Source of the DNA: Bradyrhizobium diazoefficiens
GTDB taxonomy: Bacteria; Pseudomonadota; Alphaproteobacteria; Rhizobiales; Xanthobacteraceae
Length of the DNA stretch: 64,000 nucleotides
Assembly: GCF_016616425.1 (NCBI RefSeq)
Contig: NZ_CP067101.1
Span: forward strand, 1,984,001-2,048,000
Direction of reading: 5' to 3'
Program-made: the position numbers and the translations under genes
Shown here: one piece after another, positions 55,285 through 64,000 of the stretch
Layout of the letters: each line of letters begins with the position of its first letter
Position numbering within the stretch: the first letter of the stretch is position 1
The notes under the pieces: model-generated
What the model saw: the letters and a program-made list of their open reading frames with translations, nothing else
Databases searched by the model: none
What the model was told of the DNA's origin: nothing

Positions 55285-55366
55285 GCAGTATCCGGGCGGG
55301 GGGATCCAGTTCCAGCCGATTTAGAACAACAGTGCTCGTGACTTACAAGTCGCGGAGGAGACATGC

Positions 55367-56128
55367 ATGGCCGACACGATGGGCCACTCAGCGACGGCCA
55401 TCCGAAACACCCGGCTGGCGTTGGGCTTTTGTCTGCTGGCGATTGCGCCGCAGATTTTCGAATTCATCTGGTCGATAGGGACGATTTTTGGTTGGGGCGC
55501 GGGCCGCGGCCCGGCCGCAGTCGTGATCAGTCACGCGACGGCGTTGCTCGCCGGCGCGCCTGGTGCATTGATCGGGGCGGTCAGCGGTGACACCAAGAAA
55601 GCGTCATCCGATGTGCTGCTGGCACTGATCTATTCCTATCCGATCTTCGCGGTGGCGATCGTCACGCTGTTCATGACCATCAGGTCGGCGCAGGATTATG
55701 TCGGTGGGATCGTCCTGATGGCGCTCGCCTTGTTCGCGCTGTGGGCCGCTAGCGACTTGCAGGGGATGCGCGGCTTTTCCTTTGGTGCAGGTACGGCGCC
55801 ACGGATATTTGGCGCGCTTCTCGTAGCGCTTGGCGCCGCCATCGCGTTGACGGGACTTTTGTCCGAAGGACCCGCGATGGCGCACTATGCCTGGCGCGGG
55901 CCGCTGTTCGTGATGGTCTCGATCGTCTTCTTTGCCTTGGCGATTCGTCCGCTGGGGGTCGTGGTTACGGCGTTTGCGAGCTTCCTGATCGCGGCGATGG
56001 GCACGCATGAAACGCGCTGGATCGAAGCGATCATCGTCGGTGCCTGCCTGACACTCGGCTGCGCGCTGCTTTTCCCGTATGTGCTCGGGCTGCCGATGCC
56101 GATGTTCCCGCGTTTCCTGATCCAGTGA
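55367..56128 (+). CDS. tctB: Tripartite tricarboxylate transporter small subunit (TctB)
   Basis: A 253-residue membrane protein with about six hydrophobic segments. It has the TctB pattern of LSEGPAMAHYAWRGPLFVMVSIVFFALAIRPLGVVVTAFASF (the last helices). It pairs with TctA five bases downstream and should be in the same operon. The N-terminal 80 residues are longer than in many TctB. The gene begins after the chrA remnant. Confidence 0.85.
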   Translation: MADTMGHSATAIRNTRLALGFCLLAIAPQIFEFIWSIGTIFGWGAGRGPAAVVISHATALLAGAPGALIGAVSGDTKKASSDVLLALIYSYPIFAVAIVTLFMTIRSAQDYVGGIVLMALALFALWAASDLQGMRGFSFGAGTAPRIFGALLVALGAAIALTGLLSEGPAMAHYAWRGPLFVMVSIVFFALAIRPLGVVVTAFASFLIAAMGTHETRWIEAIIVGACLTLGCALLFPYVLGLPMPMFPRFLIQ

Positions 56129-56135
56129 GGGTGTG

Positions 56136-57650
56136 ATGGAGATCTTTGCCAACCTCGCTCACGGTTTCGCCGTCGCGCTCTCTCCGATCAACCTCCTGAT
56201 GTGCCTGATCGGCGCCCTCGTCGGCACGCTGGTCGGCGTGCTTCCGGGGATCGGCACCATCGCGACGGTCGCGATGCTGCTGCCGATCACCTTTGGATTG
56301 CCACCGGTCGGCGCGCTGATCATGCTCGCCGGCATCTATTACGGTGCCCAATATGGCGGCTCGACCACGTCGATTCTGGTCAACATCCCAGGCGAGGCCA
56401 CCTCGGTCGTCACCGCGATCGACGGTCACCAGATGGCCAAGCAGGGTCGTGCCGGCCCGGCGCTGGCGATCGCCGCGATCGGCTCGTTCTTCGCCGGCTG
56501 CGTTGCGACCGTGCTCATTGCCGTGCTCGGCGCGCCGCTGACCAAGCTCGCGCTGGCGTTCGGCCCGGCGGAATATTTCGCGCTGATGGTGCTTGGCCTG
56601 ATCTTCGCGGTCGTCCTGGCCAAGGGCTCGGTGCTGAAGGCGATCGCGATGATCGTGTTCGGCCTGCTGTTGTCGATGGTCGGCTCGGACATCGAGACCG
56701 GCGCCTCGCGCATGGCCTTCAACATTCCTGAACTCGCCGACGGCCTCGGCTTTGCGACGGTCGCGATGGGTGTGTTCGGCTTTGCCGAGATCATCCGCAA
56801 TCTCGACGCCGGTGCCGAGATGAACCGCGACCTCGTGCAGCAGAAGATCACCGGCCTGATGCCGACCAGGAAGGACCTGATCGACTCGACGCCGGCGATT
56901 CTGCGCGGCACGGTGCTCGGCTCGATTCTCGGCATTCTGCCGGGCGGCGGCGCGGTCATCGCCTCGTTCGCGGCCTATACGCTCGAAAAGAAGCTCGCCA
57001 AGAATCCGTCGCGGTTCGGCCGCGGCGCGATCGAAGGCGTGGCGGCACCGGAGAGCGCCAACAACGCTGCGGCGCAGACCTCCTTCATCCCGCTGCTCAC
57101 GCTCGGCATCCCGCCGAACGCGGTGATGGCGCTGATGGTGGGTGCGATGACCATTCATGGTATCGTGCCAGGTCCGCAGGTGATGCAGAAGCAGCCCGAC
57201 CTCGTTTGGGGCATGATCGCCTCGATGTGGATCGGCAATCTGATGCTGATCATCATCAATCTGCCGCTGGTCGGCATCTGGGTCCGCCTGCTGCGCGTGC
57301 CGTACCGCCTGATGTTCCCTTCGATCGTGATCTTCTGCGCGATCGGCATCTACTCGGTGAACAACGCGCCGGTCGACGTCATCCTTGCCGGCGTGTTCGG
57401 CCTCGTCGGCTACTGGCTGATCAAGCACGATTTCGAGCCGGCGCCGCTGCTGCTCGGCATGGTGCTCGGACCGTTGATGGAAGAGAACCTGCGCCGTGCG
57501 CTGCTGATCTCGCGCGGCGACTGGAGCGTATTCCTGACGCGGCCGCTGTCTGCGGTGCTGCTCGCGATCGCGGCGAGCCTCCTGCTGCTCACCGTGTTGC
57601 CTGTGTTGCGGTCGAAGCGCGACGAGGTGTTCACCGAGTCGGAGAACTGA
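56136..57650 (+). CDS. tctA: Tripartite tricarboxylate transporter large subunit (TctA)
   Basis: A 504-residue protein with about twelve transmembrane helices. TctA signatures are LVGVLPGIGTIATVAMLLPIT near residue 35, AGIYYGAQYGGSTTSILVNIPGEATS near 67 and the repeat at ILPGGGAVIASF near 270. It transports carboxylates with a solute-binding protein TctC. No tctC gene is found in this window. The ATG at 56136 is preferred over a GTG three bases earlier. Confidence 0.93.
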   Translation: MEIFANLAHGFAVALSPINLLMCLIGALVGTLVGVLPGIGTIATVAMLLPITFGLPPVGALIMLAGIYYGAQYGGSTTSILVNIPGEATSVVTAIDGHQMAKQGRAGPALAIAAIGSFFAGCVATVLIAVLGAPLTKLALAFGPAEYFALMVLGLIFAVVLAKGSVLKAIAMIVFGLLLSMVGSDIETGASRMAFNIPELADGLGFATVAMGVFGFAEIIRNLDAGAEMNRDLVQQKITGLMPTRKDLIDSTPAILRGTVLGSILGILPGGGAVIASFAAYTLEKKLAKNPSRFGRGAIEGVAAPESANNAAAQTSFIPLLTLGIPPNAVMALMVGAMTIHGIVPGPQVMQKQPDLVWGMIASMWIGNLMLIIINLPLVGIWVRLLRVPYRLMFPSIVIFCAIGIYSVNNAPVDVILAGVFGLVGYWLIKHDFEPAPLLLGMVLGPLMEENLRRALLISRGDWSVFLTRPLSAVLLAIAASLLLLTVLPVLRSKRDEVFTESEN

Positions 57651-57855
57651 GGGACTGGATCCCGTGCGCAATTCGGCGACCTGAGCAGCAGGATCAAGGC
57701 GGTAGGACAGGGGGTGGGACATAAGTTCCGCCCCTTGTCATTTGCGCCGGGAACGCTCACTTTTCGGGGTATAATCGGTGCGGATAGCGAATCGCTGCTG
57801 TTGCAGCGCGGGGGCGGCCGCTAAATTCGGCGCCTCCCCAAAGGTTCAGTGGCAC

Positions 57856-58650
57856 ATGCACCAGTATCAGGACCTGCTCGAGCGGATTCTTTCAGACGGC
57901 GCCGAGAAGACCGACCGGACCGGTACCGGCACGCTGTCGGTGTTCGGTCATCAGATGCGCTTCAATCTGTCGGCCGGCTTCCCGATGCTGACCACCAAGC
58001 GGCTGCCGCTGAAGGCGATCGTGCATGAGCTGTTGTGGTTCCTGAAGGGCGACACCAACATCAAATATCTGCGGGACAACGGCGTCACCATCTGGGACGA
58101 GTGGGCGGATGCCAATGGCGATCTCGGCCCGGTCTACGGCCACCAGTGGCGCTCCTGGCCGGCGCCCGACGGCCGCAGCATCGACCAGATTGCGAACGTG
58201 GTCGACATGATCAAGCGCAATCCGGACTCGCGTCGCCTGATCGTCTCGGCGTGGAATCCGGCCGAAGTTGACAAGATGGCGCTGCCGCCGTGCCATTGCC
58301 TGTTCCAGTTCTACGTCGCAGGCGGCAAGCTGTCCTGCCAGCTCTACCAGCGCTCGGCCGACGTCTTCCTCGGCGTTCCCTTTAACATCGCCTCCTATGC
58401 GCTGCTCACCATGATGGTGGCGCAGGTCACGGGCCTGAAGCCTGGCGACTTCGTGCATTCGTTTGGCGACACCCATCTCTATTCCAACCATCTGGAGCAG
58501 GCGAAGCTCCAGCTCACGCGCGCGCCGCGTGCGCTGCCGGTGATGCGGATCAATCCCGAGGTGAAGGACATCTTCTCCTTCCGCTTCGAGGATTTCGAGT
58601 TGATCGGCTACGATCCGCATCCGCACATCAAGGCGGAAGTCGCGGTCTGA
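57856..58650 (+). CDS. thyA: Thymidylate synthase
   Basis: A 264-residue protein, the standard ThyA length. Signatures are [17 protein letters not shown], the catalytic Cys in [12 protein letters not shown] and [18 protein letters not shown]. It methylates dUMP to dTMP with methylene-tetrahydrofolate, and folA two genes on regenerates the folate. The ATG at 57856 gives the canonical [19 protein letters not shown] at 57770 is a possible -10. Confidence 0.96.
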   Translation: MHQYQDLLERILSDGAEKTDRTGTGTLSVFGHQMRFNLSAGFPMLTTKRLPLKAIVHELLWFLKGDTNIKYLRDNGVTIWDEWADANGDLGPVYGHQWRSWPAPDGRSIDQIANVVDMIKRNPDSRRLIVSAWNPAEVDKMALPPCHCLFQFYVAGGKLSCQLYQRSADVFLGVPFNIASYALLTMMVAQVTGLKPGDFVHSFGDTHLYSNHLEQAKLQLTRAPRALPVMRINPEVKDIFSFRFEDFELIGYDPHPHIKAEVAV

Positions 58651-58655
58651 CGCAG

Positions 58656-59141
58656 ATGTCGCTCAACATCCGCCGTGTGCGCCCGGGCGAAGCCGCGCTC
58701 GTTCTTTCCTTCATCCGAGAGCTCGCCGAATACGAAAAACTCTCGCACGAGGTGGAGGCGACCGCGGCTGACATCGCGGACGCGCTGTTCGGCGAAAGAC
58801 CGCAGCTCCATTGCGCGATCGCCGAATCGAACGGCGAGCCGGTCGGCTTCGCGGTCTGGTTTGTGAATTTCTCCACCTTCAGCGGCCGCCATGGCATCTA
58901 TCTCGAAGATTTGTATGTGCGGCCGTCGCATCGGGGCAGGGGCCTCGGCAAGGCGCTGCTGGTCTATCTCGCGAAGCAATGCGTCGACAACGGCTGGGCT
59001 CGCCTGCAATGGGCGGTGCTCGACTGGAACGCGCCGTCGATCGCGTTCTACAAATCGATCGGCGCCGTCATGATGGACGACTGGACGCTGTGCCGCGTCA
59101 CCGGCCCGGCGCTGGCGCGGCTTGCCGGGAGCCGCGCCTGA
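58656..59141 (+). CDS. GNAT-family N-acetyltransferase
   Basis: A 161-residue protein. It has the GNAT acetyl-CoA-binding motif RPSHRGRGLGKALLVYLAKQC (about residue 90) and NAPSIAFYKSIGA near the end. Its closest shape is the diamine acetyltransferase (SAT-like) group. It follows thyA by five bases and its TGA overlaps the folA ATG by one base, so it is embedded in the folate operon. The substrate is unknown. Confidence 0.9.
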   Translation: MSLNIRRVRPGEAALVLSFIRELAEYEKLSHEVEATAADIADALFGERPQLHCAIAESNGEPVGFAVWFVNFSTFSGRHGIYLEDLYVRPSHRGRGLGKALLVYLAKQCVDNGWARLQWAVLDWNAPSIAFYKSIGAVMMDDWTLCRVTGPALARLAGSRA

Positions 59142-59653
59142 TGGAGATCGTTTTCGTCGTCGCAATGGCGGAGAACGGCGTCATCGGCGCGGGCAACGCC
59201 ATGCCGTGGCGATTGAAATCCGACATGGCGCGCTTCAAGGCGCTCACCATCGGCAAGCCCGTGATCATGGGCCGCAAGACCTTCGAGTCCCTGCCCCGCC
59301 GCCCCCTGCGGGACCGCACCAATATCGTCATCACGCGCGATGCGGATTATCGCGCCAGCGGCGCCATCGTCACGACATCGGCCGCGGATGCGGACGCCGT
59401 TGCGCGCGGCGATGCCCTGCGGCGTTCGGTCACCGAGATCGCGGTGATCGGCGGTGCCGAGATCTTTCGGCAATGGCTCGATCGCGCCGTTCGCCTTGAA
59501 ATCACCGAAGTCCACGCGCGTCCCGAAGGCGATACGCATTTCGAGATCGACAAGGCGGAATGGGACGAGGTGGCGCGCGTCCGCCATGCTGCCGGAGGCG
59601 ACGACAGCGCCGATTTCTCCTATGTGACATATCGTCGGCGGCCGCGCCATTAA
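59141..59653 (+). CDS. folA: Dihydrofolate reductase
   Basis: A 170-residue enzyme. It has VVAMAENGVIGAGNAMPWRLKSDMARFKALT, with the Trp and the acidic Asp of the active site, and PVIMGRKTFESLP, VIGGAEIFRQWL and the end THF-type domain. It reduces dihydrofolate for thymidylate synthesis. Its start overlaps the GNAT stop by one base. Confidence 0.95.
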   Translation: MEIVFVVAMAENGVIGAGNAMPWRLKSDMARFKALTIGKPVIMGRKTFESLPRRPLRDRTNIVITRDADYRASGAIVTTSAADADAVARGDALRRSVTEIAVIGGAEIFRQWLDRAVRLEITEVHARPEGDTHFEIDKAEWDEVARVRHAAGGDDSADFSYVTYRRRPRH

Positions 59654-59807
59654 CCGCATTCGTCAATGTTTACATTGACTTTTTCGTGCCCGAGCATAGC
59701 TCGGAAGACGGCCCGGGCTGCGTTGTAAGGGACCGGCCTGTCCCCTATAAAGCCGGACCGGACAAAGCGGGCGGGGGGCAATTCCACCCTGCCGAGGAGA
59801 GCGTCGA

Positions 59808-60944
59808 ATGCCGTGGAAGAATCAGGGCGGTGGCCCATGGGGCTCGGGTCCAAGGGGACCATGGGGCTCAGGCCCGCAACCGGTCGGGCCGAGGCCGCCG
59901 GATCTGGAAGACCTTCTGCGGCGCGGCCAGGACCGCCTCCAGCAGATCATGCCGGGCGGTTATTTCTCCGGCATCGGCATCACCCTGATCATCCTGCTGA
60001 TCATCGCGTTCTGGCTGCTGTCGGGCTTCTTCCGCGTGCAGTCCGAGGAACTCGGCGTCGTGCTGCGCTTCGGCAAGCATGTTCGCACTGTGCAGCCGGG
60101 CCTGAACTATCACCTGCCCTATCCGATCGAGACCGTGCTGCTGCCCAAGGCGCTGCGCGTCAACACCATCTCCATCGGCATGACGCTGATCGAAGATCCG
60201 GCCCGGCGCGGCCGCTCCATCCGTGACGTGCCGGAAGAGAGCCTGATGCTGACCGGCGACGAGAATATCGTCGACGTCGACTTCACCGTGCTCTGGCGCA
60301 TCAAGCCGGACGGCGTCGGCGATTTCCTCTTCAACATACAGAATCCCGAGGGCACCGTGAAAGCGGTCGCCGAGAGCGCGATGCGCGAAGTGATCGGCCG
60401 CTCGCAGATCCAGCCGATCCTGACCGGCGCACGCAACGTCATCGAGATCGGTGTGCAGGAACTGATCCAGAAGATCCTCGACGGCTACGGGTCCGGCATT
60501 CAAGTCACCCAGGTGCAGATGCAGAAGGTCGATCCGCCGGCGCAGGTGATCGACGCCTTCCGCGACGTCCAGGCCGCACGCGCCAATCTCGAGCAGTTGC
60601 AGAACGAGGCGCAGACCTACGCCAACCAGGTAGTGCCGCAGGCGCACGGACGTGCGTCCAAGATCCTGCAGGATGCCGAAGGTTACAAGGAGCAGGCGGT
60701 CGCCGAGGCCAAGGGCCAGAGCGCGCGCTTCCTGAAGGTTTACGAGGAATACAAGAAGGCGCCCGACGTGACGCGTGAACGGATCTATCTGGAGACGATG
60801 GAGCGCGTGCTCGGCGGTGCCGACAAGCTCGTCTATGACGGCGGCTCGTCGGGCCAGGGCATCGTGCCCTATCTTCCGCTTCCCGAACTGACGAGCAAGC
60901 GGCCGCCTACTACCGGTCCGCAGTCGAGCGGAGGCAACCGATGA
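59808..60944 (+). CDS. hflK: HflK, FtsH-associated SPFH protein
   Basis: A 378-residue protein with an N-terminal Gly/Pro-rich stretch (MPWKNQGGGPWGSGPRGPWG) and one transmembrane helix (about 53-75). The SPFH/band-7 domain follows with RVQSEELGVVLRFGKHVRTVQPGLNYHLPYP. With HflC it forms a membrane cage around FtsH and modulates its proteolysis. The 4-base overlap with hflC implies translational coupling. A promoter may lie in 59654-59807 (TTGACT at 59675). Confidence 0.95.
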   Translation: MPWKNQGGGPWGSGPRGPWGSGPQPVGPRPPDLEDLLRRGQDRLQQIMPGGYFSGIGITLIILLIIAFWLLSGFFRVQSEELGVVLRFGKHVRTVQPGLNYHLPYPIETVLLPKALRVNTISIGMTLIEDPARRGRSIRDVPEESLMLTGDENIVDVDFTVLWRIKPDGVGDFLFNIQNPEGTVKAVAESAMREVIGRSQIQPILTGARNVIEIGVQELIQKILDGYGSGIQVTQVQMQKVDPPAQVIDAFRDVQAARANLEQLQNEAQTYANQVVPQAHGRASKILQDAEGYKEQAVAEAKGQSARFLKVYEEYKKAPDVTRERIYLETMERVLGGADKLVYDGGSSGQGIVPYLPLPELTSKRPPTTGPQSSGGNR

Positions 60945-61837
60945 GGTCTCCGGTCACAGGTATCGTCACGCTGCTGGGACTCCTGCTCGTCGTGATCGTC
61001 GGCTACATGTCGCTGTTCACGGTGCAGCAGACCGAGCAGACCATCGTGCTGCAGTTCGGCAAGCCCGTCGACGTCGTCACCGCGCCCGGCCTGCACTTCA
61101 AGGCGCCGTGGAATTCGGTGATCAACATCGACAAGCGGATCCTCGATCTAGAGAACCCATCGCAGGAAGCGATCGCGTCCGACCAAAAGCGGCTCGTGGT
61201 CGACGCCTTTGCACGCTATCGCATCAAGAACGCGCTGCGCTTCTATCAGAGCGTCGGCTCGATCCAGGCCGCCAACATCCAGCTCACCACGCTCCTGAAC
61301 GCGGCGCTGCGCCGCGTGCTCGGCGAGGTCTCCTTCATCAACGTGGTGCGCGACGATCGCGAAAAGCTGATGCAGCGCATCCGCGACCAGCTCGATCGCG
61401 AGGCCGACGGTTACGGCATCCAGGTCGTCGACGTCCGGATCCGCCGCGCCGACCTGCCGGAGCAGAATAGCCAGGCTGTCTATCAACGCATGAAGACGGA
61501 GCGCGAGCGCGAAGCTGCCGAGTTCCGCGCGCAGGGCGGCCAGAAGGCCCAGGAGATCAGATCCAGGGCCGACCGTGAGGCGACCGTGATCATCGCCGAA
61601 GCCAACTCGCAGGCCGAGCAGACCCGCGGCGCGGGCGATGCCGAGCGCAACCGCCTGTTCGCGGAAGCCTACAGCAAGGACGCCGACTTCTTCGCTTTCT
61701 ACCGGTCGATGACGGCCTATGAGAACGGGCTGAAGTCGAGCGACACCCGCTTCCTGCTTCGGCCGGACTCGGATTTCTTCCGGTATTTCGGTAACCCGTC
61801 GGGCAAGACGGCCACCGGGACGCCGGCGAAGCCGTAA
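60941..61837 (+). CDS. hflC: HflC, FtsH-associated SPFH protein
   Basis: A 298-residue protein with one transmembrane helix (about 6-26) and a band-7 domain starting QQTEQTIVLQFGKPVDVV. The helical tail has RADREATVIIAEANSQAEQTRGAGDAERNRLFAEAYSKD, as in HflC. It overlaps hflK by four bases. It is the partner of HflK. Confidence 0.95.
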   Translation: MRSPVTGIVTLLGLLLVVIVGYMSLFTVQQTEQTIVLQFGKPVDVVTAPGLHFKAPWNSVINIDKRILDLENPSQEAIASDQKRLVVDAFARYRIKNALRFYQSVGSIQAANIQLTTLLNAALRRVLGEVSFINVVRDDREKLMQRIRDQLDREADGYGIQVVDVRIRRADLPEQNSQAVYQRMKTEREREAAEFRAQGGQKAQEIRSRADREATVIIAEANSQAEQTRGAGDAERNRLFAEAYSKDADFFAFYRSMTAYENGLKSSDTRFLLRPDSDFFRYFGNPSGKTATGTPAKP

Positions 61838-61907
61838 GCCAGACAAGGGCGGCAGTTCTGGCGCCCTTCGTTCAGACAAGAACAGCACAACGGGAGGTTC
61901 CAATCCG

Positions 61908-62114
61908 ATGAGGTCCATTGCGTTCGCCGACTTCCTCATCGGCTTGGGCATCCTGTTCGTGCTGGAAGGCTTGATGTTCGCGGCCAGTCCGAACTGGATG
62001 CGCAAGGCCATGAAGAGCGCCATCGCCACGCCGGACAACATCCTGCGGGCGGTCGGGATCGGCTCCGCCGTGGCCGGCCTGATCCTGATCTGGGTTGTGC
62101 GACGTCCGGTTTAG
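61908..62114 (+). CDS. DUF2065 small membrane protein
   Basis: A 68-residue protein with two hydrophobic helices (FADFLIGLGILFVLEGLMFAA and AVGIGSAVAGLILIWVV) and a DUF2065/YjeT layout. This family sits between hflC and degP or purA in many proteobacteria; its function is unknown. GGGAGG about 14 bases upstream supports the ATG. Confidence 0.85.
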   Translation: MRSIAFADFLIGLGILFVLEGLMFAASPNWMRKAMKSAIATPDNILRAVGIGSAVAGLILIWVVRRPV

Positions 62115-62257
62115 GCCTCGTGCCAACGCCAAAGTGAAGGCGAAAGACCGGTTTTCGCCGTATTATCGGGGTCTTGAGGCCCGTTAAGCTCCGTGCTTGC
62201 ACCGTCCCCCTGTTCGAGCGCAGTCTTGACGCCAAATCCTGTTCCCTGGAGATACCA

Positions 62258-63754
62258 ATGCCCGCTGCCACCATTGCCCCGACCCGCTTGCGTTTAGGGC
62301 TGGCCGCGCTCGCCGTCAGTGCATTCAGCATATTCGGCACGCCGGCTCATGCGCGCGGACCGGAGGGTATCGCCGACGTCGCCGAGAAGGTGATCGACGC
62401 GGTCGTCAACATCTCGACCTCGCAGACCGTCGAAGCCAAGGGCGGCGGCAGCAACACCATGCCGCAACTGCCGCCCGGCTCGCCCTTCGAGGAGTTCTTC
62501 GACGACTTCTTCAAGAACCGCAGGGGCCCCGGCGGCGGCGGCAAGGGCGGTGAAAACAGCCCGGCGCCGCGCAAGACCAATTCGCTCGGAAGCGGTTTCA
62601 TCATCGACACATCAGGCGTCGTCGTCACCAACAACCACGTCATTGCGGACGCCGACGAGATCAACGTCATCCTCAACGACGGCACCAAGATCAAGGCCGA
62701 GCTGGTCGGCGTCGACAAGAAGACCGACCTTGCCGTGCTGAAGTTCAAGCCGACGAAGCCGCTGGTCGCGGTGAAGTTCGGCGACTCCGACAAGCTGCGT
62801 CTCGGCGACTGGGTGGTCGCGATCGGCAACCCGTTCAGCCTGGGAGGCACGGTGACCGCCGGCATCGTCTCGGCCAAGAACCGCGACATCTCCTCGGGCC
62901 CCTATGACAGCTACATCCAGACCGACGCCGCCATCAACCGTGGCAATTCCGGCGGTCCGCTGTTCAACCTCGATGGCGACGTCGTCGGCGTCAACACGCT
63001 GATCATCTCACCTTCCGGCGGTTCGATCGGCATCGGCTTTGCAGTGCCGTCGAAGACCGTCGCGGGCGTCGTCGACCAGCTCCGCCAGTTCGGCGAGCTG
63101 CGCCGCGGCTGGCTGGGCGTGCGCATCCAGAGCGTCACCGACGAGATCGCGGAAAGCCTCAACGTCAAGCCGGCACGCGGCGCGCTGGTTGCCGGCGTCG
63201 ACGACAAGGGCCCGGCGAAGCCTGCCGGCATCGAGCCCGGCGACGTCGTCGTCAAGTTCGATGGCAAGGACGTCAAGGACCCCAAGGATCTCTCCCGCGT
63301 CGTCGCTGACACCGCGGTCGGCAAGGAGGTCGACGTCATCGTCATCCGCAAGGGGCACGAGGAGACCAAGAAGGTCACGCTCGGCCGCCTCCAGGATCCC
63401 GACAAGGTGCAGGCCGCGGTGAAGACCGAGGAGCCGGCGCCCGAAAAGACGGTGACCCAGAAGGCGCTCGGCCTCGATCTCGCCGCGCTGAACAAGGATC
63501 TGCGCACGCGCTACAAGATCAAGGAGAGCGTCAAGGGCGTGGTCGTCACCAATGTCGACGCCAATTCGGATGCTGCCGGGAAGCGGCTCTCCGCCGGTGA
63601 CGTCATCGTCGAAGTCGCCCAGGAGGCCGTCTCCAGCGGCGCCGACATCCAGAAGCGGGTCGACCAGCTCAAGAAGGACGGCAAGAAGTCCGTGCTGCTG
63701 CTGGTCTCGAATGCCGAAGGCGAGCTGCGCTTCGTCGCGCTGAGCGTGCAGTAG
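62258..63754 (+). CDS. degP: Periplasmic serine protease DegP/HtrA family (Do)
   Basis: A 498-residue protein with a signal peptide (ending TPAHARG). The trypsin-like domain has the triad: His in VTNNHVIADADE, Asp in KKTDLAVLK and Ser in RGNSGGPLFN. Two PDZ domains follow (about 290-380 and 410-490). It is a heat-type periplasmic protease/chaperone. It starts 143 bases after DUF2065 with GGAG upstream. A long repeat follows the gene. Confidence 0.95.
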   Translation: MPAATIAPTRLRLGLAALAVSAFSIFGTPAHARGPEGIADVAEKVIDAVVNISTSQTVEAKGGGSNTMPQLPPGSPFEEFFDDFFKNRRGPGGGGKGGENSPAPRKTNSLGSGFIIDTSGVVVTNNHVIADADEINVILNDGTKIKAELVGVDKKTDLAVLKFKPTKPLVAVKFGDSDKLRLGDWVVAIGNPFSLGGTVTAGIVSAKNRDISSGPYDSYIQTDAAINRGNSGGPLFNLDGDVVGVNTLIISPSGGSIGIGFAVPSKTVAGVVDQLRQFGELRRGWLGVRIQSVTDEIAESLNVKPARGALVAGVDDKGPAKPAGIEPGDVVVKFDGKDVKDPKDLSRVVADTAVGKEVDVIVIRKGHEETKKVTLGRLQDPDKVQAAVKTEEPAPEKTVTQKALGLDLAALNKDLRTRYKIKESVKGVVVTNVDANSDAAGKRLSAGDVIVEVAQEAVSSGADIQKRVDQLKKDGKKSVLLLVSNAEGELRFVALSVQ

Positions 63755-63777
63755 GAGGCGTCGCCGCCAACCACACA

Positions 63778-63887
63778 CCACTGTCATGCTCCGCGAAAGC
63801 GGGGCATCCAGTACGCCGTGGCCTCTCCGTACCCTCGCGCTGTCTCTGGAATACTGGATCACCCGCTCTCGCGGGTGATGACAGTGG
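63778..63887. repeat. Palindromic repeat, CCACTGTCAT family
   Basis: Perfect 10-bp ends CCACTGTCAT (63778-63787) and ATGACAGTGG (63878-63887). Inner words CCGCGAAAGCGG, CATCCAGTAC/ATACTGGATC and CCGCTCTCGCGG form nested stems. It lies between degP and the convergent partial gene, where it may act as a bidirectional terminator. It is a third kind of dispersed repeat in this window. Confidence 0.82.
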
Positions 63888-63890
63888 AGG

Positions 63891-64000
63891 CTACGCCTCC
63901 ACGAACTCGTCGCGCCGATAGCCCTGCGCATAGAGCAGCGCGGTGAGATCGCCGTGATCGATCCTTGCCGCCGCAGCCGCGGCCACGGCCGGCTTGGCGT
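63891..64000 (-). CDS. C-terminal end of an unidentified protein (cut by window edge)
   Basis: On the minus strand a frame open at the window edge ends at TAG 63893-63891. It reads AKPAVAAAAAARIDHGDL followed by TALLYAQGYRRDEFVEA. The Ala-rich stretch and well-formed end look like real protein. I do not recognise the family, and the rest lies beyond the window. Confidence 0.5.
   Translation of the reverse strand, partial: AKPAVAAAAAARIDHGDLTALLYAQGYRRDEFVEA

Noticed and set aside
56031..57722. 563-codon minus-strand frame opposite tctA
   Set aside because: Product is very rich in Arg/His/Gln and lacks domain landmarks; tctA is certain.
59654..59807. Heat-shock (sigma-32) promoter for hflK
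   Set aside because: Only a TTGACT at 59675 stands out; the -10 part is unclear, so no promoter feature was entered.

Overview
The window is a high-GC chromosomal segment whose gene families, gene order and dispersed palindromic repeats point to an alphaproteobacterium of the Bradyrhizobium/Rhodopseudomonas type. Signs of this are the thyA-GNAT-folA-hflK-hflC-DUF2065-degP order, the sspB-fumC-DUF4169-ribbon-helix-helix order, a circularly permuted two-piece tmRNA gene, DUF2336 and AsmA proteins, and many small 'Bradyrhizobium-only' ORFs. No rRNA, tRNA or CRISPR array was seen.

Layout. 1-1.1 kb: the tail of a P63C-domain protein and an IS1-like transposase, the only clear mobile-type genes. 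1.2-9.2 kb: FAD oxidoreductase, fused MFS/spermidine-synthase-like protein, glycerophosphodiesterase, L,D-transpeptidase and a two-gene ABC exporter. 9.4-11.3 kb: two tandem paralogous alpha/beta-hydrolase-like exported proteins, one with a LysM domain. 11.3-19.5 kb: tartrate/malate-type dehydrogenase, aspartate dehydrogenase, sorbosone-dehydrogenase-like protein, a lipid-flavoured group (ICMT-like, HpnA-like epimerase, Mpo1-like), OmpA-like protein, Cys-rich protein and an orphan HicB. 19.5-28.2 kb: UvrD/PcrA helicase carrying an in-frame palindromic repeat, DUF1328, thioesterase, D-lactate-dehydrogenase-like enzyme, secreted caspase-like protein, 2-hydroxyacid dehydrogenase and an ABC-binding-protein remnant. 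28.3-34.9 kb: two large GGDEF-EAL proteins around an MFS transporter. 35-38.5 kb: small stress-type ORFs around cspA and rpsU. 38.5-40.5 kb: divergent TetR/P450 pair with a perfect operator-like palindrome. 40.6-49 kb: AsmA protein, DUF2336 protein, histidine phosphatase and a third GGDEF-EAL protein. 49.1-54.7 kb: feoAB, DUF4169/RHH, fumC, sspB and ssrA. 54.8-57.7 kb: broken chromate transporter and tctBA. 57.8-63.8 kb: thyA, GNAT, folA, hflKC, DUF2065, degP.

Functional themes are c-di-GMP turnover (three dual-domain proteins), protein quality control (tmRNA, its ClpXP adaptor SspB, HflKC and DegP), iron uptake, nucleotide/folate metabolism and envelope maintenance. The most unusual items are the repeat element translated inside uvrD, the ssrA-sspB adjacency, several families of palindromic intergenic repeats (one present as two inverted copies about 22 kb apart), and the tandem hydrolase pair. 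I did not find an obviously new defence or biosynthetic system.
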